Below are positions 1 to 10,700 of a stretch of DNA of 64,000 nucleotides, piece after piece. Each line of letters starts with the position of its first letter. Within the stretch, counting starts at the first letter, position 1. The notes under the pieces were generated by a model. The model made no database searches, had not been told where the DNA came from, and worked only from the letters and a program-made list of their open reading frames with translations. The position numbers and the translations under genes were made by a program. Origin of the DNA: Betaproteobacteria bacterium (GTDB lineage: Bacteria > Pseudomonadota > Gammaproteobacteria > Burkholderiales > JAEUOS01); assembly GCA_028292405.1 (NCBI GenBank), contig JAQGMJ010000020.1:62001-126000 (forward strand), read 5' to 3'.

Positions 1-249
1 ACCACCACCGTGCTCACCATGACGCTCGCCGGCCTGGCGGCCGATTCCAGCCTGGCCGGCGGCAACAACCCGCGCGCCCGGCGCCGCCTGGGCGCCATCG
101 TGCTGATGCTGGCGGGCGCGGCGATCGGCGCGCTACTGGCGCTGCGCGCCAACCCTGCGCTGGTGCTGATGCTGGCGCTGGTATTGTTGGTGGCCGGCGG
201 GATCATCGCCTACCGCGGCTTGCGGTCTGGACCGGTGGCGCAGGACTGA
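1..249 (+). CDS. DUF1275 (YoaK-like) membrane protein, C-terminal part
   Basis: The reading frame is open from base 1, so the gene begins outside the window and only about 82 C-terminal residues are seen. The segment TTTVLTMTLAGLAAD followed by a GGNNPRARRR basic loop is typical of the last cytoplasmic loop of DUF1275 proteins. Two hydrophobic stretches after it would be the last two membrane helices. The family is a widespread inner-membrane group without a settled function. A bidirectional terminator follows and separates it from the convergent nrdJ. Confidence 0.75.
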   Translation, partial: TTTVLTMTLAGLAADSSLAGGNNPRARRRLGAIVLMLAGAAIGALLALRANPALVLMLALVLLVAGGIIAYRGLRSGPVAQD

Positions 250-334
250 CGCGGCAATCAACCACCCAGAAAATCGCGGCGCCCGCCGGACAGGCCGATG
301 GCGATCAACGCAGGCTGCAAGCATTACGAAAAAA

Positions 335-359
335 GCCCCGCTCGAAGCGGGGCTTTTTT
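335..359. terminator. Bidirectional intrinsic terminator between DUF1275 gene and nrdJ
   Basis: GCCCCGCT (335-342) and AGCGGGGC (346-353) form an 8-bp GC-rich stem with a 3-nt loop. A run of A precedes it and a run of T follows it, so it can end transcription from both convergent genes. Confidence 0.9.
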
Positions 360-378
360 CATTAAGAGGTGAAACGGT

Positions 379-3276
379 CTAGCCGCAACTCCCCACCGCG
401 CCGCAGGCGGTGCAAAAGTCGCAGCCGTCCTTCTTGATCACGGTGTAGTTACCGCATTCGTTGCACAGGCCGCCTTGCATCGGCGTGTGCGCGCCGGCCT
501 CTCTCGGTGCTTCGAGGATGCCCATTTCGCGCATCGGGTAGCCGTTTTCGTCGAGCACGCCGAGCATGGCGTAGCGGTGGATGATCAGGCGCGCGACGTA
601 GGCGACGGTGGAGGGCCAGTTCTGCTGGCGCCGCTCGCCGGGGACGAAGGCCATGAAGTCGCCCAGGGGCTCGGCGTAGTTGAGCAGCTTGCGCAGCTTC
701 ATGCCGATCCACGCCGGGTCGAGCACGCGCATGTCGAGCGAAAGAATGCGCGACAGGCCGTCGAGAGCGCGCGGGTAGTTGCCGGAAAGCCACATCGAGT
801 ACGGGCGGGTCACGCCGTCCGGCAGGGTGACTTCCTTGAGACCCAGGACGAAGTTCTCGTCGGTGGCCGGGTTGACGATGTCCACCGTCCACGACAGCGT
901 GCCATCGCTGCCGGTGCGCGGTTCTTCGCGCGCGTACATGGCGTCGAGCACCGGGTGCGGGCGGCCGTCGGGCGAGAGCAGGTCGGGCGCTTCTTCATCG
1001 AGCGCGCCCATGGCATCGCAGCGCCAGCGCACCAGCTGCGCCAGGCCGGCGACCACGCTGGGGACGATTTTCTTTTCGCCATGCGGCGGGAAATTCATCG
1101 CGAAGGAACGCTCGCCCGGGGTCTTCGACAGCACGTCGAGCTTGAGCTTGAGCCAGGCGCGGTCGTTGGCGCGCATGTCCATCGACAGGGTCTTGGCGAC
1201 AGCGCCGAGGCCACGCGGCTGCTCGGTGCCGTTGACCCAGACTTCGAAGGGGAAGGAGTTGCCCTCTTCCATCACGTGGCCGACGAACAGGGCAAACTTG
1301 CCGTCCGGGTGGTCCATCATATAGGCCCAGGCTTCGTTGCCGCCGGGCATTTCAGGGCGGCCGGGCCAGCGCAGCGAGGCCAGCACGGGCGCCGGCAGGG
1401 ACTTGATCGACAGGCGCTTGTTGGCCTCGCCCATGTCTACATCCTGCGGCTGCTTTTTTTCTTCCGTTGTCACGGAGAGCACCGAACCCAGCACACTGTT
1501 CGGGCGATAGGTGGCGAGGCCCTTGAGGCCGGACTTCCATGCCTGCAAATACAGGTCTTCGAAATCGGCGTAGGGATAATCGGCCGGCACATTCACTGTC
1601 TTGGAAATGCTGGTGTCGATGGCTGGGGCGACGGCGGCCACCATCTGTTCATGCGCCTGCGCCGAGAGTTCCAGCGCGGTGACGAAGTAATCCGGCAGCG
1701 CGCCCACATCGCCACCCAGGTGCTTGTACAGGCGCCAGGCGTAGTCCTCGACCGCGTACTCCTTGTGGGTGCCGTCGGGCATGCGTTTTTTGCGCGTGTA
1801 GGTCCAGGAGAACGGCGGCTCGATGCCGTTGGAGGCGTTGTCGGCGAAAGCCAGGCTGATGGTGCCGGTGGGCGCGATGGAGAGCAGGTGCGAGTTGCGC
1901 AGGCCGTGCTTGCGGATTTTCTCCTTGATCTCCTGCGGCAGGCGCGAGGCGAAGTTGCCGCCGGAGAGATACATGTCAGCGTTGAACAGTGGAAAGGCGC
2001 CGCGCTCGTGCGCCAACTCGGCGGAGTAGGCATAGGCGCGGTCGCGCATGGCTTCGGAAATGTTGCGCGCCATGGAACGCGCGGCCTCCGAGTCATAGCG
2101 CAGGCGTAGCATGATCAGCGCATCGCCGAGACCGGTGAAGCCGAGGCCGACGCGGCGCTTGGTCTTCGCCTCCTCGTGCTGCGCGGGCAGCGGCCAGTGG
2201 GTGGCGTCGAGCACGTTGTCGAGCATGCGGGTGGCGACATCGACCACCTTGCCGAAGGCAGCGAAGTCGAACTCGGCGCGCTCGGTGTAGGGATGCATGA
2301 CGAAGCCGGTGAGATTCACCGAGCCCAGGCAGCAGCAGCCATACGGCGGCAGCGGCTGCTCGGCACAGGGGTTGGTGGCTTCGATGGTCTCGCAGTAGTG
2401 CAGGTTATTGTCCTGGTTGATGCGGTCCAGGAAAAGAATGCCGGGCTCGGCGTGATCATAGGTGGAGCGCATCACCTGCTCCCACAGCACGCGCGCCGGC
2501 AGCTTGCGATAGACCCAGGCGCCGTCGCTGCGCTGGTAGCCGCCGCCCGCCACGATCTCCGCCGAGGGCTCGGCCTTGTGCACCAGTTCGATATCGGCGC
2601 CCGCTTCCACTGCCTGCATGAAGGCGTCGGTGACGCCGACGGAGACGTTGAAGTTGGTCAGGTCGCCCTTGTCCTTGGCGTGGATGAAATTCTCGATGTC
2701 CGGGTGGTCGCAGCGCAGCACTGCCATTTGCGCGCCACGCCGCGCGCCGGCGGACTCCACCGTTTCGCACGAACGATCGAACACGCGCATGTACGACACC
2801 GGACCGGAAGCGCGCGAGTTGGTGCCGCGCACCAGCGCACCCACCGGGCGGATCGAGGAAAAGTCGTAGCCGACGCCGCCGCCGCGGCGCATGGTTTCGG
2901 CGGCTTCGGCAAGGGCAGTGTAGATGCCGGGGCGGCCATCGGAAGTCTCGGTGATGGAGTCGCCTACCGGCTGCACGAAGCAATTGATCAGCGTTGCCGT
3001 CAGGTTGGTGCCGGCGGCGGAATTGATGCGGCCGGCGGGGACGAAGCCGTTTTGCTGCGCCCACAGGAACCGTTCTTCCCAATGCTTGCGGTCGCCTTCG
3101 ACTTCCACTGCGGCCAGCGCATGGGCGACGCGCTTGCGCACCTCATCGGCGCTTTTTTCCAGGCCCTTGGCATATTTTTCCAGCAACACCTCGCCGGAGA
3201 TTTCCTGAGCCGGCAAGCTGGCTACAGTTGCGCCTGATTTCAGGACAAGAATTTCTTTGGAATCAAGTGCTTCCAT
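379..3276 (-). CDS. nrdJ: Adenosylcobalamin-dependent (class II) ribonucleoside-diphosphate reductase
   Basis: The product (965 aa) makes deoxyribonucleotides with a B12-derived radical and needs no oxygen and no NrdB partner. Visible family marks are the [13 protein letters not shown] substrate-binding stretch, the [12 protein letters not shown] radical-site motif near residue 302 and a C-terminal cysteine-rich tail (CNECG...CDFCTACG) that acts as the redox shuttle and zinc ribbon. I chose the ATG at 3276 because GAGG lies 5 nt before it; a GTG two codons upstream overlaps that ribosome site. No nrdAB is in the window. A promoter overlapped by a LexA-like box lies about 110-140 bases upstream. 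There is no cobalamin riboswitch that I can recognise. Confidence 0.95.
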   Translation of the reverse strand: MEALDSKEILVLKSGATVASLPAQEISGEVLLEKYAKGLEKSADEVRKRVAHALAAVEVEGDRKHWEERFLWAQQNGFVPAGRINSAAGTNLTATLINCFVQPVGDSITETSDGRPGIYTALAEAAETMRRGGGVGYDFSSIRPVGALVRGTNSRASGPVSYMRVFDRSCETVESAGARRGAQMAVLRCDHPDIENFIHAKDKGDLTNFNVSVGVTDAFMQAVEAGADIELVHKAEPSAEIVAGGGYQRSDGAWVYRKLPARVLWEQVMRSTYDHAEPGILFLDRINQDNNLHYCETIEATNPCAEQPLPPYGCCCLGSVNLTGFVMHPYTERAEFDFAAFGKVVDVATRMLDNVLDATHWPLPAQHEEAKTKRRVGLGFTGLGDALIMLRLRYDSEAARSMARNISEAMRDRAYAYSAELAHERGAFPLFNADMYLSGGNFASRLPQEIKEKIRKHGLRNSHLLSIAPTGTISLAFADNASNGIEPPFSWTYTRKKRMPDGTHKEYAVEDYAWRLYKHLGGDVGALPDYFVTALELSAQAHEQMVAAVAPAIDTSISKTVNVPADYPYADFEDLYLQAWKSGLKGLATYRPNSVLGSVLSVTTEEKKQPQDVDMGEANKRLSIKSLPAPVLASLRWPGRPEMPGGNEAWAYMMDHPDGKFALFVGHVMEEGNSFPFEVWVNGTEQPRGLGAVAKTLSMDMRANDRAWLKLKLDVLSKTPGERSFAMNFPPHGEKKIVPSVVAGLAQLVRWRCDAMGALDEEAPDLLSPDGRPHPVLDAMYAREEPRTGSDGTLSWTVDIVNPATDENFVLGLKEVTLPDGVTRPYSMWLSGNYPRALDGLSRILSLDMRVLDPAWIGMKLRKLLNYAEPLGDFMAFVPGERRQQNWPSTVAYVARLIIHRYAMLGVLDENGYPMREMGILEAPREAGAHTPMQGGLCNECGNYTVIKKDGCDFCTACGAVGSCG

Positions 3277-3383
3277 AATCACCTCAAAACTGCTGGGAGC
3301 GCGGCTGGCGGGCTCTCAGTATGACTTATTTAGATGGCGGCGGCACCCGGGAATTGCGAGGGCCGGCGCGCGAAATGGGGGAT

Positions 3384-3412
3384 TAAATATACACGAAATA
3401 CTGTAAATGCAA
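3384..3412 (-). promoter_or_regulatory. Predicted sigma-70 promoter of nrdJ
   Basis: On the minus strand, TTGCAT (3412-3407) and TATTTA (3389-3384) are separated by exactly 17 bp, which fits a sigma-70 promoter. Transcription would start about 100 nt before the nrdJ ATG. The -35 element lies inside the LexA-like box at 3399-3418. Confidence 0.5.
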
Positions 3413-3418
3413 CCAGTA
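3399..3418 (-). promoter_or_regulatory. Candidate LexA (SOS) operator over the nrdJ promoter
   Basis: The minus strand reads TACTGGTTGCATTTACAGTA. It keeps the CTG-N10-CAG core, the TACTG/CAGTA outer bases and one intact ACAG arm of the gammaproteobacterial LexA consensus; the other arm is CTGG instead of CTGT. The 8-bp dyad AAATACTG/CAGTATTT (3396-3403 and 3414-3421) is perfect. The site covers the predicted -35 hexamer, where a repressor would block transcription. LexA binding is inferred. Confidence 0.5.
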
Positions 3419-3563
3419 TTTTGAGGCTGAATTGGTATGCGCGGGTTGCGCAATTTCTCACTTCGTACTCGGAAATCGGCGGTCATCGCACTTCGCAAAA
3501 GACGCGCAAAAGTGCGCTGCCCCCGATTCCGCAGCTCAACTATGAGATAGTCGAAAACAGCGG

Positions 3564-4583
3564 TTACTTATAGCGTTCGCGCGCGATGGCCGCGCCGGCG
3601 GCGAGGGCTTCGAGTTTCTTGATGGCGATTTCGCGGTCCATCGGCGCCATGCCGCAGTTGGTGCAGGGGAACAGGCGGTTTTTGGGCACGAACTTTAGGG
3701 CTTCGCCGATGGTGTCGGCGACCTGCTCGGGTGTCTCGATCACGTCCGAGGCAACATCGATCACGCCGACCATCACGTCCTTGCCCTCGAGCAGCTTCAT
3801 CAAATCGGGCGCGACGTGCGAGTGATAGCACTCCAGCGACACCTGCTTGATGCTGCTCTTGGCGAGCACCGGGAAGGTGAGCGCGTACTGGTCCCAGCGG
3901 TCGCCCAGGGTCAGTTTCCAGTCGTCGTTGGCCTTGATGCCATAGCCGTAACAGATGTGCACGGCGGTGGTCACGGTCAAACCTTCGATGGCTTTTTCCA
4001 ACGCGGCCACGCCCCAGGTGCGCACGTCTTCCATATAGACGTTGAAGGCCGGTTCGTCGAACTGAATGATGTCGACGCCGTCCTTCTCCAGCGCGCGCGC
4101 TTCCTGGTTCAGCAGCTCGGCGAAGGCCATGGCCATTTTCACCTTGTCGCCGTAGTAGGCGTCGGCCACGGTATCGACGATGGTCATCGGGCCGGGCATG
4201 GTGATCTTGAGTTTCTTCTTGGTGTGAGCGCGCGCCAGGCGGGCTTCGGTTTCATGCACCCGGCCTTTAAGCTTGAGCGGGCCGATCACCTTGGGCACCA
4301 TCGCGTCGTAGCGATTGTTGCGGATGCCCATTTTCACCTTGTGATCGAAGTCGATGCCTTCCACGTACTCGAGGAAGCCGTGGACGAAGTGCTGGCGGGA
4401 CTGCTCGCCGTCGGTGACGATGTCCAGGCCTGCGTCTTCCTGCGCCTTGATCCACAGCAGGGTGGCGTCCTTCTTGGCGGCAACCAGGTCGGCGCCTTCC
4501 TGCTTCCATTGCGGCCAGAGCTTGTTGGTCTCGGAGAGCCAGCCCGGCTTGGGCAGGCTGCCGGCGATGGTGGCTTCGAACAT
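3564..4583 (-). CDS. Core-MetE family methionine synthase (cobalamin-independent, MesD-like)
   Basis: This 339-aa protein matches only the C-terminal catalytic barrel of cobalamin-independent methionine synthase; the N-terminal half of true MetE (about 750 aa) is absent. The zinc ligands are present: HICYG (His and Cys), SLECYHSH (Glu) and PCTNCGM (Cys). The stretches GSLPKPGWL, DGEQSRQHF and IIQFDEPAFN are typical. Stand-alone core proteins of this type are known in folate-independent methionine synthesis (Mes families). It most resembles the MesD type, but no MesX (DUF1852) partner gene lies in the window. GGAG precedes the ATG. It is transcribed in the same direction as nrdJ, 287 bp upstream of it. 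Confidence 0.85.
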   Translation of the reverse strand: MFEATIAGSLPKPGWLSETNKLWPQWKQEGADLVAAKKDATLLWIKAQEDAGLDIVTDGEQSRQHFVHGFLEYVEGIDFDHKVKMGIRNNRYDAMVPKVIGPLKLKGRVHETEARLARAHTKKKLKITMPGPMTIVDTVADAYYGDKVKMAMAFAELLNQEARALEKDGVDIIQFDEPAFNVYMEDVRTWGVAALEKAIEGLTVTTAVHICYGYGIKANDDWKLTLGDRWDQYALTFPVLAKSSIKQVSLECYHSHVAPDLMKLLEGKDVMVGVIDVASDVIETPEQVADTIGEALKFVPKNRLFPCTNCGMAPMDREIAIKKLEALAAGAAIARERYK

Positions 4584-4713
4584 GGTTTTGTCTCCAGGAA
4601 ATTGGTGAGCGCTGCGTCAGACGCGGCGGTGCGAAGGGGGCAGAGATTACACCAAATGGGCGGCGGCCGGCATTGAGCGACGGCGGCGCGCGCCGGGTGA
4701 AATCCGCATTGCC

Positions 4714-6792
4714 TCAGCGCATGAAACGGGTGGTGTCGTCCGGCGAAAAGTCATGCACGATCTTGCGCTCGCGCCGCGCCTGCGGCAGGATGAAGGCCCA
4801 AGGCGAGCGCGCCAGGCGCATCGCCAGCGCACGGTAGATGCGCCGCCGCGTGCCCTCGCGCACGTTGCGGGCGTTCAGCGCGACCGAGAACGCGAGAATG
4901 AAGCTGACGCCCACGTTGAGCAAGGCCATCGAGGCGATGCCCGCCACCGCAAGCCAGAAGGGACCGGTGAGCATCACCTGCGGCCCCAGGGTCATGACGG
5001 CGGCGGCAGCCGAGCCGCTGGACAGGGTGACGTGGCGGATGTCCAGCGGCAGGCCCATGAAGTCGGCAATGGCCGGGATCATGCCCAGCAAGAGGCCGAG
5101 TGAAAGATTGGCGGCGAAGCCGGAGAAATTGTGCTGCAAAAAGTCGGCGATGCGCCGCGCGGACTTTTCGCCCACCACCGCGTGCAGGGTGCGATTCCAG
5201 GCAATCGCTTCGCTCAGATAATGCAGGGCAAACCAGTTGTCGGCGAAGCCGGCGAACAGGCTGGAGGCCCAGAGCAGCATGCCAGTGAAAGCGGCATACA
5301 GCGGCGTCGGGCCGATGATGGAATAGCCCTCCAATGTCTTGGTGGCCTTGGCGGCGTCGATCACCGGGTGCCCGGTGAACCAGTGGACCAGCGCGCAGAT
5401 GACCAGCATCATCGGCACCACGCCCATGATGTTGCCGAACACCGCCGCGCTTTGCGAGCGCATCAGGTCGGTGACTTCGTCGAGCAGGCCGCGCAGGCCG
5501 CCGGGGTTGTGGATGCTTTCGAGTTTGCCTGCGAGCACCGGGCCGGTCATCGCCGGCTGCTTGGTGGCCAGCGCCGTGCCGGTGAGCTGGATGGCGACGA
5601 AGGAAAAGCCATAGTTCATGGAGGCGCCCAGGCCTTCGAGGAACTTCGGCAGGTGCGCGCTCAGGATGATGAACTTGAACCAGGTGGTGAACGCGGTGAG
5701 AACGCCGCCGCCCAGCGCCGCGCGGAACATGCCGCGGTACTCGGCATCGTCGCGCGCGATGTAGTGCTCGCCGTGCTCGGCGTTGTGCTCGACCATCTTG
5801 CGCGCCAGCAGCGCGGTGTTGCGCCGGAGCAGGCCGCCGATGCCGACCCGCAGGTGATGCGAGCGCACCAGGTCGCCGATGAAGGCGGCAACACCGGTGC
5901 TGCGGTTGGCTGAGGGAAACAGCAGCGCCAGCAGGGCTTCGATACGCTTGAGCAGCGCATGCATGCGCTCGAGGTGATAGACCAGCGTGATCGATACGCC
6001 GTGGTCGTTGAGATGCCGGTAGGCGTCGAGGATGGCGGCGTGGGATTCGAACAGCGCGTTGTTCACCACCTGTATTGCTTCGGTGCGCCCCTCTTCCTCC
6101 GCCGCCAGCAGGCCGCCGATCGCGTTCTCCAGCTTGCGGAAAGGCAGCGCGCGCGGCGAACGCTGCACCAGGCGCGAGCGCACGTCGGGCGAGAGGCCGA
6201 TGGCGCTGATTACCGTGGCGAGGTAGATCAGCGCGTCCTCGCCATTGCGCCGGTAGCGCGCCAGCATCTCGGGGGTGAACAGCAGGTCGCGCAGGCGCAG
6301 CAGCGCGTCATCGTCCATGCGCTCGACCCAGCGCGCCAGTTCCCGGTCCGGAAACACGGCGCCGAACAGGGATTGCAAATCACGATGCACCGGCGTGGTC
6401 GGCAGCAGCATGCCGACCAGGGTGTCGATCACCTCGCTGGCCAGCGCGGGCTCGCGCGGCAAGCCGGTGGAGCACAGGAGTTCGAGGCCGTCCGCCTCGC
6501 CGAGCAGGGACTGCATGGTGCCGGCGACACGCTCGCGCAGCAGTTCGTCGCGCTCGAGATGGCCGAGCAGCAGGTTGAGGCGGCGGGTCTTGCGGGCATC
6601 GCGCGCGGCGCGGCTGGCGGCATCGGCCGGCTCCGCGTACAGCCATTGCACCAGGTCGAGCAGCCAGTTGACGCGCTTGTACCAGGGATCTTCGGGGCGC
6701 GCGCGCAGCAGCAAGTCGGCCAGCGGCTGCTCCTCATCAAGCTGGCGCCAGCGCCGCCAATAGAGCGCCAGGGTGCGCAGGGGTTTGAGCAT
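4714..6792 (-). CDS. Gcr/SpecificRecomb family integral membrane protein
   Basis: This 692-aa protein belongs by sequence to the family annotated as 'site-specific recombinase' after the gonococcal Gcr protein. I see no recombinase catalytic motif. The N-terminal 340 residues are helical and charged, and the C-terminal half has several clear membrane helices (for example around FGNIMGVVPMMLVICALVHWF and LSLGLLLGMIPAIADFMG). A membrane role is therefore more likely than DNA recombination. It starts 17 bp after nadX, so the two are probably cotranscribed. The true function is unknown. Confidence 0.75.
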   Translation of the reverse strand: MLKPLRTLALYWRRWRQLDEEQPLADLLLRARPEDPWYKRVNWLLDLVQWLYAEPADAASRAARDARKTRRLNLLLGHLERDELLRERVAGTMQSLLGEADGLELLCSTGLPREPALASEVIDTLVGMLLPTTPVHRDLQSLFGAVFPDRELARWVERMDDDALLRLRDLLFTPEMLARYRRNGEDALIYLATVISAIGLSPDVRSRLVQRSPRALPFRKLENAIGGLLAAEEEGRTEAIQVVNNALFESHAAILDAYRHLNDHGVSITLVYHLERMHALLKRIEALLALLFPSANRSTGVAAFIGDLVRSHHLRVGIGGLLRRNTALLARKMVEHNAEHGEHYIARDDAEYRGMFRAALGGGVLTAFTTWFKFIILSAHLPKFLEGLGASMNYGFSFVAIQLTGTALATKQPAMTGPVLAGKLESIHNPGGLRGLLDEVTDLMRSQSAAVFGNIMGVVPMMLVICALVHWFTGHPVIDAAKATKTLEGYSIIGPTPLYAAFTGMLLWASSLFAGFADNWFALHYLSEAIAWNRTLHAVVGEKSARRIADFLQHNFSGFAANLSLGLLLGMIPAIADFMGLPLDIRHVTLSSGSAAAAVMTLGPQVMLTGPFWLAVAGIASMALLNVGVSFILAFSVALNARNVREGTRRRIYRALAMRLARSPWAFILPQARRERKIVHDFSPDDTTRFMR

Positions 6793-6809
6793 GGCCCGCG
6801 GCGCCGGAC

Positions 6810-7619
6810 TCAGGTACCGACCGACAGCGGCGCGGCCATCTTGCGCAATAGCGCGATGACGGAGAGCGCGGTGATCTTGCCGGTACGCGGGTTTTCGGCC
6901 GAGGGGATGTTCTCGATCATCATCGTAAAGCGCGCGGAATCGGCATCGACGGCGATGCTGTGGGTGTTGCGGTCGACCCCGGGATCGGCCCAGATTTCGA
7001 TGTTGGTCTTGTCGGGCCCGATGCCGGCCAGGCCCAGGGCCACGGCGACGTTGACGTTGGCCGGGAAGCCCTTGATGGCTTCGACCGCGGTGCCGGAAAA
7101 GACCAGTTTGGGCGCAGTCAAACCCGTCACGCTGATGTTGTTTTCCACCAGGTAGGGCGCGCCTTCCAGGCCGCCGGGCGGCTTGCGGGTGACCATCTTG
7201 ATCGAGTGCACGATGCCTTCGCGCGCGGCCAGCATGGCGTCCAGGCCAATCAGGGCGCCGGTGGGGCAGAAAATGCGGCCGCCGTGTTCACGGGCGAGAT
7301 CGATGTAGTGCGGCGAGCGCATCAGCGCGCCGACGGAGGACATCACCAGCCAGCGGCCGGCCGTCAGCGTCGGGATGGCGATCTGGTCCATCACGGAAGA
7401 AGGCGCGGCTTCGACCACGATGTCGGCGGCTTCGGCAAGCTTGTTCAGGGGCAGCACCGGCACCGGCTTTTTCAAGGTGGCGACAAAGCGCTCGGCCTTG
7501 GCAAGGTCGCGGCCGGAGACGGCGGCCAGTTCCAGGCCGGGGATGCCTTCATCCAGCTTTTTCGCCAGCACGGCACCGATGGCGCCCAGGCCGCCGATGG
7601 CGACTTGCTTGGTTTGCAT
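6810..7619 (-). CDS. nadX: L-aspartate dehydrogenase
   Basis: The product (269 aa) resembles the NAD(P)-dependent aspartate dehydrogenase that oxidises L-aspartate to iminoaspartate, a precursor of NAD. An N-terminal Rossmann motif (GGLGAIGAVLAKKL), the VEAAPSSVM and MSSVGALM segments and a C-terminal region with NVNVAVALGLAGIGPDKT and DRNTHSI are family signatures. The ATG at 7619 is preceded by GAGAG at suitable spacing; a TTG five codons earlier is less likely. No nadA or nadC is adjacent, so a catabolic role is also possible. Confidence 0.88.
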   Translation of the reverse strand: MQTKQVAIGGLGAIGAVLAKKLDEGIPGLELAAVSGRDLAKAERFVATLKKPVPVLPLNKLAEAADIVVEAAPSSVMDQIAIPTLTAGRWLVMSSVGALMRSPHYIDLAREHGGRIFCPTGALIGLDAMLAAREGIVHSIKMVTRKPPGGLEGAPYLVENNISVTGLTAPKLVFSGTAVEAIKGFPANVNVAVALGLAGIGPDKTNIEIWADPGVDRNTHSIAVDADSARFTMMIENIPSAENPRTGKITALSVIALLRKMAAPLSVGT

Positions 7620-7774
7620 CTTTGATTCTCTCAAACAGGTTCGGATGGGTCAGGAACGCGCGGCCCGCAGAGCATGCGCCCTGCCCAGCTTATCCGATTT
7701 TCGCACCGTTGCCGGCGGCAGCGGAAAAGCACGCGGGCCGCCCGTGGAGCGGCTCGCTCATGCATTGTCCGGCT

Positions 7775-10700
7775 CTAGGCTGCCTTGGCGGCCGCTTGCG
7801 CCGGGGAGCGCATGGCTTGCACGAGTTGCGCCTGCCTGGCCTTCGCTGCCTGCAGGTGGCGCTCCTTGACGTGACCGTAACCGCGAATTTCCTCGGGCAG
7901 GCTGGCAATGGCCACCATCTGCTCCAGGTTGGCAGCGGACAGACTGTCGAGAAGTACGCGAACGGTGTCGCGGTATTGCCCGATCAGCGCACGTTCCTTC
8001 TTGCGCTCTTCGGTATAGCCGAACATGTCCAGCGCCCCGCCGCGCAGGCCCTTCATGCCGGCGAGCAGCTTGAAGGCGGCAAGCATCCACGCGCCGTATT
8101 CCTTTTTCACCAGTTCGCCCTTGGCGTTGCGTTTGGCGAACAGGGGTGGCGCGAGGTGGAACTTGAGCTTGAAGTCGCCTTCGAACTGGTTGTTGATCTT
8201 CGCCATGAAGGCAGGGTCGGTGTACAGGCGGGCGACTTCGTACTCATCCTTGTAGGCCATCAGCTTGTAGTAGTAGCGGGCGACGGCTTCGGTCAGTTTG
8301 GTGCCGCCGACTTTGGCGGCTTCTGCGGTGCGCACCTCCGCCACGAAGTCGCTGTATTGCTTCGCGTAGGCGGCGTCCTGGTAGGCGGTGAGGAATTCGA
8401 TGCGCTTGGCAACAAGTTCGTCGATATTGCGTGAGGTCGCATTCAGCGGGGCAATCGAGATCACCTGTGCGGGCGTGGCGATGCGCTCGACTGCCGCGAG
8501 GTCGTGCGCGGCATAGCGGCCCCAGTTGAAGGCCTTTTTGTTGAAGTCGATCGATACGCCGTTGAGTTCGATGGCCTTCATCAGCGCGGCTTCACCCACG
8601 GGCACCCAGCCCTTCTGGAAGGCAAAGCCGAGCATGAACATGTTGGTGGCGATGGCATCGCCCATGAGAGCCACGGCAATGCGGTTGGCCTCGACGAATA
8701 CGGTGTTCTCCGCGCCGGCGGCGGCCTGAATTTCCTTTTCCAGCGCGCCTTCGGGGAATTGCCAGTTCGGGTTTTTGACGAAGGCGGCAGTGGGCGCGTT
8801 GGTGGAGTTGGCGACCACATGGGTGCGCGACTCGTCCATGCGCTGCAGTGCGTCCTTGCTGGCGGTGACGATCAGGTCGCAACCGACAACGAGATTGGCC
8901 GCGCCGATGCCGACGCGCGTGGTGTGAATCGCGTCCGCATGTTCGGCGATCCACACGTGGCTCATCACCGGGCCGCCCTTTTGCGCCAGGCCGGACATGT
9001 CGAGCACCGAAGCGCCCTTGCCTTCCATGTGCGCGGCCACCGCCAAAATCTGGCCGATGGTAATCACCCCCGTGCCACCGATGCCGTTGACCAGGATACC
9101 GTAGGGCTGCGCCACGGATGGAATCATCGGCGCGGGGAAGTCCGGGAAGCCGGTGGCGTTCGCACTAGCCACGGCGCTGGCCTTTTTCGGCTTTTTCATC
9201 TGCCCGCCTTCGACGGTGACAAAGCTCGGGCAAAAGCCTTTGACGCAGGAATAGTCCTTGTTGCAGGAGGACTGGTTGATCTTGCGCTTGCGGCCAAACT
9301 CGGTCTCGAGCGGCTCGACCGAAATGCAGTTGGACTGCACGGAGCAGTCGCCGCAGCCCTCGCACACTGCATCGTTGATGAAAGCGCGCTTGGGCGGGTC
9401 CGGGAACTCGCCGCGCTTGCGGCGGCGGCGTTTTTCGCTGGCGCAGGTCTGGTCGTAAATGATGGCGGAAATGCCCTTGGCGGCGCGCAGGTCTTTTTGC
9501 ACGTCTTCGAGTTCGTCGCGGTGGCGTACGGTGACACCGGGCGCCCAGACCAGGCCGGCCGGATACTTGTGCGGCTCGTCGGTGACGACCACGATGGGGC
9601 TGACGCCCTCGGCGTGGATTTGCAGCGAGATGGTCTGCGGATTGAGCGATCCGTCGTGGCGCTGGCCGCCGGTCATCGCCACCGCGTCGTTGTAGAGAAT
9701 CTTGTAGGTGGCGTTGACCTTCGAGGCGACAGCGGCGCGGATCGCCAGCAGACCCGAGTGAAAGTAAGTGCCGTCGCCCAGGTTGATGAACACGTGTGCT
9801 TCGCTGGTGAAGGGCGCGTGGCCCACCCAGGTCATGCCCTCGCCGCCCATGTGGGTGAAGGTAGAGGTGCTGCGGTCCATCCATTGAACCATGTAGTGGC
9901 AGCCGATGCCGGCCAGGGCGCGTGAGCCCTCGGGCACTTTGGTGGAGGAGTTGTGCGGGCAGCCGGAGCAGAAGTAAGGCGGACGCGCGGCGATCATGCC
10001 GCTCTTGGCCATCTTGCCTTCTTTTAGGTCCAGATAAGCCAGGCGCGAATGAATGCGCTCCCGCAGGTCGTCGCTTTGCGCGTTCAGGGCGATGCGCGCG
10101 GCGAGCGCGCGAGCGATCATCGAAGGCGTGGTTTCGCCATGAAGCGGGATCACCGCCTTGCCCTGTTCGTCCGCCTTGCCAATGATGCGCGGCGCATTCG
10201 CAGTGCCGTAGAGAATGTCCTTGATCTGGCCCTCGATCAGCGGGCGCTTTTCCTCGACGACGAAAATCTCCGGCAGGCCTTGGGCGAATTCCTGCACGCC
10301 GCTTTCTTCCAGCGGCCAGGTGACAGCAAGCTTGTACAGGCGGATGCCGTGGGCGGCGGCGACCGCTTCGTCGATGCCGATGTCGGCCAGCGCCTGGCGC
10401 AGATCGCGGTAGGCCTTGCCGGCGCTGACGATACCCAGGGTGGGCGCAACCCCGGCGCCTTCGCGCCACTCGATGCGGTTGAGTTTGTTGGCCCTGACAT
10501 AGGCTTTCACTGCCGGCAGCTTGTAGTTGAGCAGCCGGTCTTCTTCGGCGATGAACTGGTGCTGCGCGATGCTGATGTTCAGGCCTTCGGGCGGCATTGG
10601 TACTTGCGGAATCACGATCTGCACGCGCGCCGGGTCAAGCTCCACCGTGGCGCCCGATTCGATGATGTCGGTGACGCACTTGATGCCGACCCAAAGACCG

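Noticed and set aside
475..2109. Long open frame antisense to nrdJ
   Set aside because: It is a mirror frame of a GC-rich coding region: low-complexity Arg/Gly/Val/His-rich translation without recognisable domains. The nrdJ frame has clear motifs.
3277..3563. Cobalamin riboswitch upstream of the B12-dependent nrdJ
   Set aside because: I looked for a B12-box-like element on the minus strand and found none; the leader is only about 100 nt.
4584..4713. SAH or SAM riboswitch before the methionine synthase gene
   Set aside because: A GAGCGCTGCG stretch resembles part of the SAH aptamer, but it is on the opposite strand from the gene and the remaining conserved parts are missing.
4714..6792. Mobile element implied by the recombinase-type family name
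   Set aside because: No catalytic recombinase motif, no inverted repeats or target duplications around it; it is a membrane protein in a housekeeping context.
8504..9925. Long antisense open frame inside the indolepyruvate oxidoreductase gene
   Set aside because: Same mirror-frame composition; no ribosome site and no domain.
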